This document shows, one piece after another, positions 48,356-56,911 of a stretch of DNA of 64,000 nt (position 1 is its first letter; each line of letters opens with the position of its first letter). Origin of the DNA: Ooceraea biroi (lineage: Eukaryota > Arthropoda > Insecta > Hymenoptera > Formicidae); assembly GCF_003672135.1 (NCBI RefSeq), contig NC_039509.1:16685495-16749494 (forward strand), read 5' to 3'. Made by a program: the position numbers and the translations under genes. The notes beneath the pieces are model-generated. The model did not search any database, was not told where the DNA came from, and was given only the letters and a program-made list of their open reading frames with translations.

Positions 48356-51300
48356 TCGCGACGTGAACGACTCGTGATCACGTCTCGTTCGCGTGCAAAG
48401 GATATCAGGCACACGGATATCGATCTATTTTAATGGAATAATGTTGTACTTTGCTCAAATCCAATATACAATGTGCTCGCCAAGGACAGCCTATTGAATT
48501 AGCGTCGTAGTGAACACATCAAAGAAGCCTCTCTCGCGAAAGCCTCATTAATAAGGCTTATGTAAGGGCACCGAATACAATTTTGCAGATGAAACAGCAG
48601 CTGCTTGGCACGTCCCGACTTTGTGATTGCTAATCAAGTCCGAAAGTATCTCTTTGATCGTAATTCATAAATAAATCTCAATTTCTATCTCGGTCGAGAT
48701 GCAAATTTGCTAAATACATAGAGCGTGTCATAATCGATAATGGCTGCTAGTAGAGAGAGTAATTTACATAATCACTTACGCGCAAGCGGTAATATAAACT
48801 GTACAAGGTACAAATGTATAGATGTAATAAATAAAATGTGAAGTTCAAAGTAGGTTACGAGTAACATGTACAAACTATCGAGTTCTATATTACTAATGTA
48901 AGTAAAATTTGACGAGTGCCCTGATCATTAGGAGAACCTACATACGAGTCGATAAGGCATCGAAATACATTATGAGCTAATGATTACATATACGGACCGC
49001 GCCGCCATGTCCCCGAAATAAATACGAATAGTCGCTAATAAAGAGCCACAAGTGCTTGGATACTGGAAAGCGGCAAGATTATACGCAACGAGCATAGAGG
49101 ATCACGACGGATTACTAAAACATTATCGTCGTTTAAAGGTATTTACGCTAGAAGAAGAATTTTTGCTCGAAAGATACACTCAAACAGACCTGTCGCACAC
49201 GTAAAGTGAGAGTAGCACATTCGATCGGGATCGGGATTACAATCCAGATACACCTTTAAGATGAATTCCCGGGCGGGTACGTCTCGCTGTTTCGGGCCTA
49301 CGTTACAAAACTTGCTTGTTTAATATTGTCTCGCTTAATATCGGCACGAATACAATTATATATTGCACTTTGTACTACGTAGCTACGTAATCCCTAAGTA
49401 AATTAACGATTCAACAAATCTATTTCCCAATTACCAACGGACGGGTTGCGATTTTGCGACAACGTAATATAGAAACTTTAAGTAGAAATCTTATATCCTT
49501 ATATCGACACGACTGTCGAAAACTTACCATCGTACTCCGGGAAATAGTCGACAAGATGGGAATACATGATCTTTTCTTCCAGCAGGTCCTTTTTGTTGAG
49601 AAATAGGATAACGGAAGAATGTTGAAACCAGGGATATGTTATGATCGTTTTGAAAAGTGCTTTACTCTCCTCCATTCGATTCTGGAAGGAAACACACAGG
49701 TGGATCAGCCGATAATCTCGGCAAACACAGATATCTAGACACTAAATATACTGTAGTTACCTCGTTTTCCGATTCAAATAGAATTTGATCATATTCACTT
49801 AGAGCTACTAAAAATATAATTGAAGTGACGTTCTCGAAACAATGGATCCATTTTCTTCTTTCCGATCTCTGTCCACCGACGTCTACCATCCTGCAAATAA
49901 GCAATCCAATGGAATCTCGACTAAACGAAACGATAAACGGAGTGTAATTTTTAAAAAGCTATATATCTGTTTCTGCGCGTTTTGATAAGCGTAGAAGCAG
50001 GAACCAGGACGAATCGGGTGTACACACGGAACAAAAACAGTCGCTAGTACTTCCATGCATACTCTCGATGTACATCGATGAAAACAAGGCAAAAAGGGCT
50101 ATCTACGTGTTTCTGTTTTCTTTCTTTTAACCCGATTCATCTTGATTCTTTTCTAAATGATTTTGTAAAAGATGCATTCGTAAGAGATCAATTATTCTCA
50201 ATCATTGCCACGCAGTTTAAACTAATATTCACATAAAAATTCGCCACATGCAGTAGCACTAGCGGAACAAAAGTAAATAGTTAAAAAAATATAAACCATA
50301 TATAAGAAACATGCAAGTGTCGAAGCTTAAAAATGATTGCGTATATATGAGAGTTATACATGTCGAAAAATTTAATCGGATGTCGAATTTGATTACAATT
50401 TTACGAATCTCCAATGCGAACTCAATCTTCAAAGCTAACGGTTAAACGGTTAAAGTTTCATTGAGATAAGACGCATTGCAAGTATATTTTTATTTAGAAT
50501 CTTGTTACTCCGTCTCTCTCTTTCTTTCTGTGTATTCTACATTAAATTTATGAAAAACTTTCCCCGTACATCTCGACGTTTTCGCGGAAAGATGAATGAA
50601 AATTTACGTGGCTGATCGCGAGTCGTTTTTGTCACAGCTTTTCTCGTGTTCCCGCGCGACGTGGAAAACAATTTACGCTCGTAAGTGCGTATAATTGAAC
50701 TGAGTGAGATACTGTTAGTACCTAAAAATGATGGAGTCCAGATCAAACGGATATTCTATAATGCCAGTGGTAGGAGCTCGTGCCCTTAGGATGTCTTGCT
50801 CGGTCGGGAGGAAATCGGGCTTTTCGATACGTTCTAGGTCACTAAGATAACTGCAAAATGAAACAGAAAGCCGCTGTCTGGAAAGTGCATGCCATGCATG
50901 TGATACACTTAAAACTAAGTACAAATAATCTCGTAAGGGCGAGGGGGGAGGGGAGCTCGCGTTGAACAGCTTTCGCACGCATGTTTGTCCGTTGGCACAG
51001 CTCGAAAGAGTCTTCGTCGAGCCGACATCGAGCCCGGTGACTCACTCGAGGACGTTTCGCGATTCAATTCGCTGGTACATTTAACGCGACAGCGTTCTCT
51101 CGAATGCCGAGAGAAAATCGCGCAAATCCATGTTGGTACAAGAGTCACGGGACGTGAACGACATTGTGCGAAATGAGGAAGGAGGTAGACAGACAAATAT
51201 CCGTTTCGATAGTCCCGCATTATGCAGCGAGCATAATACGTAGATCGCAAAAGACAAAGAGAATGCGTAAAACGATCCGGATGCAGGTGGCTTTGCAGGC

Positions 51301-52535
51301 GCAGGCACAGGCAGCTCGCTTCTTCTCTCGTCATCATCACCCCCGGCCGCCGACCACACCTACCTAAAACGGATCTCCTCTAGGTCGAAGGGATACTCAA
51401 TTATACCGGTGGTGGGCACTCTCACACGAAGAATGTCCTGTTCTGTGGGGAGGTAGTTTGGCGCCGCGACTCGATCTATCTCCATTAGGTAACTGAAACA
51501 TCATGCTCTCAATATTCGGTGCACGGAAAGGAGATTCCGGGCAAATGAGTGGCAATACCATCACATCGTGTCGTGTCGACGTCCGACGTTCGGGTAAGAA
51601 TGCGACGAGCAATTATTTCGAGCAACCGAGAGCAAGAAAGGGACAGCTCGCGGATCAATTTTCCTCTCTTCCCTCTCTCGGAGCCAAGCAAAAGTATGCG
51701 TTCGCTGCGTTTGTTTGTGGGCGGAATCGCATCGACAGATAAATAAGAGATTCTTGCGACTCGAAGGAAACTCGATTGATTTGCCTCGCGCTCGACGAAC
51801 TCGGTTGAAAGTCGAGCGCGCAAGGAAGAGAAATTTTCGTTTTAATGGAAGGTCGCGACCGAGATACTCACTACTTGGCGGAATCCGTCAGCTGGTATTC
51901 CCGTCTGCGATCGTAGCACTCTTGTATACCGGCGTCGGCCCACAGGTGTTTGATCGCCTCCACGTACGGACTCTCGAACGTCGTGACCGTTTCAAAGTCT
52001 ACGCTCCGCACGAGTTCCGCCTTTTCCTGGGAGAGGGGAGCGACAACTGCGTGAGTGTGTGAGGAAACGGCGAAATCAACTTACGTGATCTATGTGTTTC
52101 CGGCCCGGAACGTGTACGTAACGCGATGAACACGTTTATCACTTTATTGTTATTTAGTACTACTATTATTTAGAGGGTTTACTCGATTGCATCGTGCAAT
52201 CGTGAAATTATTTATTTTGGAAATTACATTACGAATTACGTTACGAAAGCGGTTGTGACATTGTAATAAAAAAGCGTTCATTATTTCAAGATTTATATGC
52301 GATTTCGGCGCGAAAAATTGCGGGCGAAAGAACGCGGTACGCATACGTACTATGTTCGAGGAATCACCGTACTGAATCTTCAGGAGATCCATCGCCCGAA
52401 TCATGGACTGCATCGCCATGAAGATGTTTTGGTAGACGAGTTTGATGAAGCCTCTCTTATCCTCGTCCGAGTAGCCCGAACCGTGGATGATCCTCATCTG
52501 CTTGATGAAGGTGGACTTGCCTGACTCGCCGGTAC
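45887..52535 (-). CDS. Galphaq: Heterotrimeric G protein alpha-q subunit (5' partial; first coding exon outside the window)
   Basis: Membrane-associated GTPase that links receptors to phospholipase C-beta; in insects it also carries visual signalling from rhodopsin. Exons in transcript order are 52535-52351 (exon 2), 52026-51872 (3), 51492-51364 (4A), 50850-50722 (4B), 49890-49761 (5), 49681-49528 (6), 49297-49190 (7A), 48020-47913 (7B), 47433-47351 (8A) and 45969-45887 (8B). Visible GTPase motifs are the P-loop GTGESGKST (exon 2), switch I RVPTTG (4), DVGGQRSER (5), NKKD (6) and TCAT (7); the receptor-contacting C-terminal helix is in 8. One set of exons gives 944 nt. The family's 353 residues therefore leave 118 nt for exon 1, which agrees with exon 2 starting in phase 1. 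That exon (normally beginning MECCLSEE in the family) is not in the window. Duplicated exons 4, 7 and 8 have identical lengths and phases within each pair. Confidence 0.97.
46816..46821 (-). promoter_or_regulatory. Candidate polyadenylation signal for transcripts ending in exon 8A
   Basis: Minus-strand AATAAA (plus-strand TTTATT) lies about 530 nt past the exon 8A stop and upstream of exon 8B. An 8A-ending mRNA needs a poly(A) site only if it does not simply read through exon 8B, so this is suggestive only. Confidence 0.3.
47351..47433 (-). CDS. Galphaq: G-alpha-q exon 8A (alternative C-terminus, ends KEFNLA)
   Basis: Acceptor ACCATCAG, phase 1; 27 codons and TAA (47353-47351). It encodes the alpha-5 helix DTENIKLVFCAVKDTIMQ and the end KEFNLA. 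These last residues contact the receptor. The pattern resembles the visual isoform of Drosophila. It pairs naturally with 7A. Confidence 0.95.
47913..48020 (-). CDS. Galphaq: G-alpha-q exon 7B (alternative): TCAT motif
   Basis: Same 108-nt length and phases as 7A, 1169 bp further downstream; acceptor TTCGCAG, donor G|GTAAGT (near-consensus). It encodes PQRDAIAAREFILRMFVDLN, then SEKIIYSHFTCAT, which is close to vertebrate alpha-q. Probably the general-tissue version. Confidence 0.95.
48021..49189 (-). other. G-alpha-q intron between 7A and 7B
   Basis: It contains the second GGCGTC array (about 48307-48356). Any element controlling the choice between 7A and 7B could lie here, but I recognise none. 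Confidence 0.5.
48307..48356. repeat. GGCGTC hexanucleotide microsatellite (second array)
   Basis: About eight copies of the same hexamer as at 2558-2610, here inside the intron between alternative exons 7A and 7B. On the transcribed (minus) strand it reads GACGCC. Confidence 0.95.
49190..49297 (-). CDS. Galphaq: G-alpha-q exon 7A (alternative): TCAT motif
   Basis: It is 108 nt, phase 1 in and 1 out; acceptor AACGTAG (weak pyrimidine tract), donor G|GTCTGT. It encodes PKQRDVPAREFILKVYLDCN, then DPDRMCYSHFTCAT. This version is diverged from vertebrate alpha-q. From memory it resembles the eye-type isoform of Drosophila G-alpha-q. Confidence 0.93.
49528..49681 (-). CDS. Galphaq: G-alpha-q exon 6: NKKD guanine-binding motif
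   Basis: Acceptor CCTTCCAG, phase 0; donor GATG|GTAAGT, phase 1. It encodes NRMEESKALFKTI, then FLNKKDLLEEKI and VDYFPEYDG. Confidence 0.97.
49761..49890 (-). CDS. Galphaq: G-alpha-q exon 5: switch II
   Basis: Acceptor TATTTGCAG, phase 2; donor GAG|GTAACT, phase 0. It encodes RMVDVGGQRSERRKWIHCFE through FESENE. The catalytic Gln of DVGGQ is present. Confidence 0.97.
50722..50850 (-). CDS. Galphaq: G-alpha-q exon 4B (alternative): switch I
   Basis: Same 129-nt length and phases as 4A, 513 bp downstream; acceptor ATTTTGCAG, donor AG|GTACTA. It encodes YLSDLERIEKPDFLP and RARAPTTGIIEYPFDLDSII. Catalytic Arg and Thr are kept, while the flanking residues differ (RARAP rather than RVRVP, DSII rather than EEIR). 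Using both 4A and 4B would keep the frame but duplicate switch I, so they are presumably mutually exclusive. Confidence 0.96.
51364..51492 (-). CDS. Galphaq: G-alpha-q exon 4A (alternative): switch I
   Basis: It is 129 nt, phase 2 in and 2 out; acceptor ATGTTTCAG, donor AG|GTAGGT. It encodes the helical-domain end (YLMEIDRVAAPNYLP) and switch I with RVRVPTTGIIEYPF, including the Arg and Thr needed for GTP hydrolysis. It is closer than 4B to the vertebrate alpha-q sequence (DRVA, RVRVPTTG). Confidence 0.96.
51872..52026 (-). CDS. Galphaq: G-alpha-q exon 3: helical domain
   Basis: Acceptor CTCCCAG, phase 0; donor TA|GTGAGT, phase 2. It encodes EKAELVRSVDFE through REYQLTDSAK and the first two bases of the Tyr codon that both versions of exon 4 complete. 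Confidence 0.97.
52351..52535 (-). CDS. Galphaq: G-alpha-q exon 2: P-loop and start of the helical domain
   Basis: Acceptor TTTTTTTGCCAG, phase 1; donor ATA|GTACGT, phase 0. It encodes GTGESGKSTF and continues to IQYGDSSNI. GESGKS binds the nucleotide phosphates. Confidence 0.97.
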
Positions 52536-52711
52536 CTGGCAAAAAAAGTTTTCGTTAAAGATAAAGCTCCTTGTTCGAGTACAAGTTTATCTCTCTCGTT
52601 TTCTTTCTATCCGCACGCATTTCCTTGCCAATGAGATTGAATAATTAACGAGTACGAGTCATGCGATATCTCCACGTTTCTGTCACTCGCCAAGAACAGT
52701 CGCGCTGTCAA

Positions 52712-52719
52712 GTTAAATC
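52712..52719. repeat. Target-site duplication, left copy (GTTAAATC)
   Basis: Exact match to 53868-53875 on the other side of the foldback element. Removing the element and one copy restores a continuous intron sequence. Confidence 0.9.
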
Positions 52720-53867
52720 ACCTCTGTGAAGTTGGCCCCCCTTCTTCAAAATTTGAAACAAATAAGCACAGTTCTGATTGCCCCCCGAAGAGTTCTAGAG
52801 TTCTGCCATTTAAAGTAACGAAAACACCATTTGAAACACCGGGGGGGGCTAACTTCACGAAACTGAAAATTCAAACGGCTATAACTTTTTTGTTTTTAAT
52901 TTTAGCGCTTTGAACCTTAAGAATAATTTGTAGAACTTTTTGGGGGGCCATCAGAACTCTCGATAGAACTCCGGATTTCCAAACAAAATTTCGGACCCAG
53001 AATTTTCAAAGTGCCAGACCTTTTTTTTGTTTTCGATTTCAGAGCATTGGTTCTTAGGGACAATCGGTAGAACTCTTTGGGGGGCCATCCGAACTCTCAA
53101 CAGAACTCCGGATTTCCAAAAAAAACTTTCGGACCCAAAAAAAATTCAAAGTGCCAGAACTTTTTTGTTTTCGTTTTCAGAGCATTGGTTCTTAAGGATA
53201 ATCGGTAGAACTCTTCGGGGGGCTACCAGAATTCTCAACGGAACTGCGGAATTATTAAAAATATTTTCGACCTGTGGGACTTAGAAATTTTCGGACTCTG
53301 CAACTTCGAGTAGCCCGAACTTTTTTATTTTCGACTTGAGCGCATCGAGTATTAAGGATAATCGTTAGAACTCTTCGGGGGGCTAACAGAACTGTCAACA
53401 GAACTGCGGAATTATTACAAAACGTTTCGACCGAAAATTTCTAAGTTCCTCAGGTCGAAAATTATTTTAATAATTCCGGAATTTTGTTGAGAGTTCTGGT
53501 AGCCCCCCGAAGAGTTCTACCGATTATCCTTAAGAACCAATGCTATGAAATTGGAAACAAAAAAGTTCTGGCACTTTGAAAATTCTGGGTCCGAAATTTT
53601 GTTTGGAAATCCGGAGTTCTATCGAGAGTTCTGATGGCCCCCCAAAAAGTTCTACAAATTATTCTTAAGGTTCAAAGCGCTAAAATTAAAAACAAAAAAG
53701 TTATAGCCGTTTGAATTTTCAGTTTCGTGAAGTTAGTCCCCCCCCGGTGTTTCAAATGGTGTTTTCGTTACTTTAAATGGCAGAACTCTAGAACTCTTCG
53801 GGGGGCAATCAGAACTGTGCTTATTTGTTTCAAATTTTGAAGAAGGGGGGCCAACTTCACAGAGGTA
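52720..53867. mobile_element. Foldback transposon with 8-bp target duplication (1148 bp)
   Basis: The left end begins ACCTCTGTGAAGTTGG and the right end is its inverse. The outer arms of about 300 bp are near-identical as inverted copies. Each arm holds a GC-skewed module starting AGAACTYTTYGGGGGG. On the left, modules start at about 52932, 53069, 53207 and 53367 (spacing 137, 138 and 160 bp). On the right, inverted modules are fewer, so the left arm carries extra tandem units. The flanks carry an exact 8-bp duplication, GTTAAATC (52712-52719 and 53868-53875). There is no transposase frame. The 8-bp duplication suggests hAT- or P-type mobilisation, but the superfamily is not settled. Confidence 0.93.
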
Positions 53868-53875
53868 GTTAAATC
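53868..53875. repeat. Target-site duplication, right copy (GTTAAATC)
   Basis: Partner of 52712-52719. One A (53867) lies between the inverted repeat and this copy and is counted with the element. Confidence 0.9.
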
Positions 53876-56800
53876 GATCGTAGCACTCGCGATCCATCTT
53901 CCACGTGAGCCACTAGCCATTTTTCGTCCAAACGACACGCCAAGATACGGAGATCGCGCAAAGTTTCTCCGTCCCTGAAAAGGACGGGGGCGGCTACGAC
54001 GGCCAAACGGAAGCGAGGAAGCGTAAAGGGGACGAGCAGCGGCGACGGCGGCGAAGCAATCGTGTAGGTGGCGCGCGTCGCGTCGCCACCGTCGTCGTCT
54101 CTTTGCGAAATCATGAATGAACGCGGCCCTGCGGGGCAGTGGTGACGGCTGCGAGAGCGATTGCAAGTGGCTGCTGGCTACCATCGCCCCGTAACGTGAG
54201 TCTTAACTTTACGATGATCAAGATCAAGTAGATCATCACTACTTTGCACCAGACCGCGCGCGCGAATCGACAAAAACTATCGAATTCAAAATCAAGCAAA
54301 TCGAGTAAAAAATAAAAGTAAGAGTAAAAGGGTTCGATGTAAAAGTTCAAAGTGAGACATCTCTAAACGTGATTCGTCGTTGGTCCCAATTAATCCCTTC
54401 AATTTTCCTTTGCGTTTTCTCCTCGATCGAAAGCCTGAGCTTTCTCGCGAGCTCATTTTCACAAAGCTACGTCGAAAGATAATTAATTTTAAAGTTGAAC
54501 AATCGCGATCGTCAAATTGCCGGCGTCCGAGGATCGAAAATCTCCCTTGTGTAATTCGTCGGATAAGAAGAAGGAGGAATGTTTATTCCTTTCCGTGGAG
54601 CCGTGTAATACCACGTCGGACGCGCAAAGCTCGCGTAACACCTGAATCGATCTTCGTGCACCGTGGGGACGCACCGGCTACGAAGTCGAAGGAGCTTTTT
54701 ATGTGCGTCGCCGAGAAAAGACACTTTACGCGCGCGCGCGCCTTTCCCCGGCTTAATGAGGATGCAAAAAGGCCATGAGATATATAATACATACGGGGTG
54801 CGCCTTTATCGATAAAGACAGGCGTGCGTGTGTTAATCAATTGAAAAAACGGACGGAGCACCCTTCAGTCGAGAAAAGTTTGCAGCGCGATTCAACATAA
54901 GGGAAAATATTTTTTTTTCTTTATAACTCGCGAGTTAATTTAAGCGCGCGCCGTTTTCTTTGAACAATACGAGAACGTACGAGAATCAGTACGTTTGTCG
55001 TGCTTGTTCGCTTAGGTGCTTAAATCTCTTAAATTTCAAGTATTTCAAGTATCTTTACAAAGAATTATTAGTGCAGACTAATTGATCGCCGATCAACATC
55101 AACGATCATTATATCCGATGATTGTATGGCGCGTTAATTTTCTCGCGAGTCATGCTCGCCAAGCGATACTCTATTCTCGGTTCATTGATCTCAAACGAAT
55201 CCAACTCGATTATTTTTCCACTTTTCTCGCCAATGACAAATGTATTCCATAGATAACAATGGAAATGTTTTCGCGTTTTTGTTTTTTTTTTAACATGTTG
55301 ATTTTAATGATATACCTTGACGTTTGAAAATTTAACAACGTTGAGCCCTTAAAACGACACTGAAATGTATACGCAAATATATTTTAATTGAGTTTGCTTC
55401 AGTTTGTCGGATCTGGTACTATATGGTTTGGCATTTTAATCGAGAAATCAGGATCGAATTCCTCGATGGAATTTCGAATTTGCGACAATCTGATATCTTG
55501 CCGAGATGGCAGCGATCTCGAATCGATTCTTGGACGCGATGAGGAAAACCACCAAGGAACGGAGTAAGGAAGCGGGTTAATGAATGAGCGCGAATCGATC
55601 GACGGGTAGGCGGGGACCGCGACGCAGGTTCTCTTCCGGTATTCCTTCGACGTAACTAGGGAGCCAGAAATCCTTCTTTCTCTTTCCCTCTTTCTTCCTC
55701 TGACCATAAGACAAGGCAAACTCAACGAGGCAGCGCTCTGTCAAGATCAATTTTTGTCCGGATTTTTCTTCCAATTTACTCTATTAGTCCACGACGCGAT
55801 AAATGTTACTTCCTGCGGCTTCAAGGGAGGAATCACTTGACGATTCACGATCAAGAGATACCAGTGTGAGACAACATTCTTGAAATCGTCGATACCATGA
55901 AATTTAAATTTTTAATTTCCCGAGATTTTGTAAACGTGCTATCTTTAAAGATTGTAAAAAGAAACGAAAAGACATCAAAAAGAAGAAAAGGAACTCTTAA
56001 ATGGATGATTTGCGTTAGAAATTACGCTGTATCCGAGAAACGCGCGTCGGTTAAATGAGAATCAGAAAGATTCGATATTCAAGATGATTAATTTAAACGT
56101 CTACCAATTTCTTTTTACTCTTCTTATATGTATAATCTTGCTGTGTGTGTTTTCGTTCTAAGCTTCCAAACATGTTAAAACTGACCACGATATACCGAGT
56201 TATCTTTTGGCCGGTTGGATGAGTCCGAGAAGCGCGTTTTATCGTATAGAGATATCTCGTACGATCAGCACCAAGGATACAGCGAGAAAACGCTTTAACC
56301 AGACAATTAACTTTGTAACGTAAAGTTTCTTCTTGCTTCGTCTTGTTTTGTGAAAAGTATATGTGCAGTATCAGTAGTAAGTAACTCGTTTACGCTTACA
56401 CCATTGCGCACATGAAGCAAAGAGTCTGAGAAATGTCGAGAGATGTAAATCTATGTAAATTAATTTTGGATCCTGTATATCGGGTATATTTAGACGCTAC
56501 AAGAGTTAGCTTGGAGTTTTCATTTCACAAATTAACGAAATTAACGTCGCGTACACGTGACAAAATCTCTCTTCTCAATGAATTATTTGTAATGTATCGC
56601 GGAGTTCTAACGTAGCGCAAAATTTACGATATTCGAATTGACGCGAGTAACTGGAAAATGACAAATACGAGTATCCTCGCTTCGCTCTGCAAGAAGATCG
56701 ACATCCTTCTCTTTCGACGTACAACCGGTGGTGGGCGAAGGGAAAAGCCCGAATCGACGGACGTGTACGCGCCAAGCGCGGAAGCTTTCCGGGGCGGTAG

Positions 56801-56892
56801 AAGCTCTGGCGTCGCCGGGGGTTGGTCGATAGATGCCGACGTGGAGAGATAGGGCAAGAGGGAGAGAGAGAGAAAGCAAGAGAGCGTTATAC

Positions 56893-56911
56893 ATATATAT
56901 ATATATATATA
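56893..56911. repeat. TA microsatellite flanked by GA-rich tracts
   Basis: About nine TA units, flanked by GA-rich sequence on both sides (56850-56880, 56914-56940). Confidence 0.9.

Noticed and set aside
53027..53284. Open frame with an internal repeat (SEHWFL...IGRTL)
   Set aside because: It lies inside the foldback element and simply reads two tandem modules. It has no transposase similarity.
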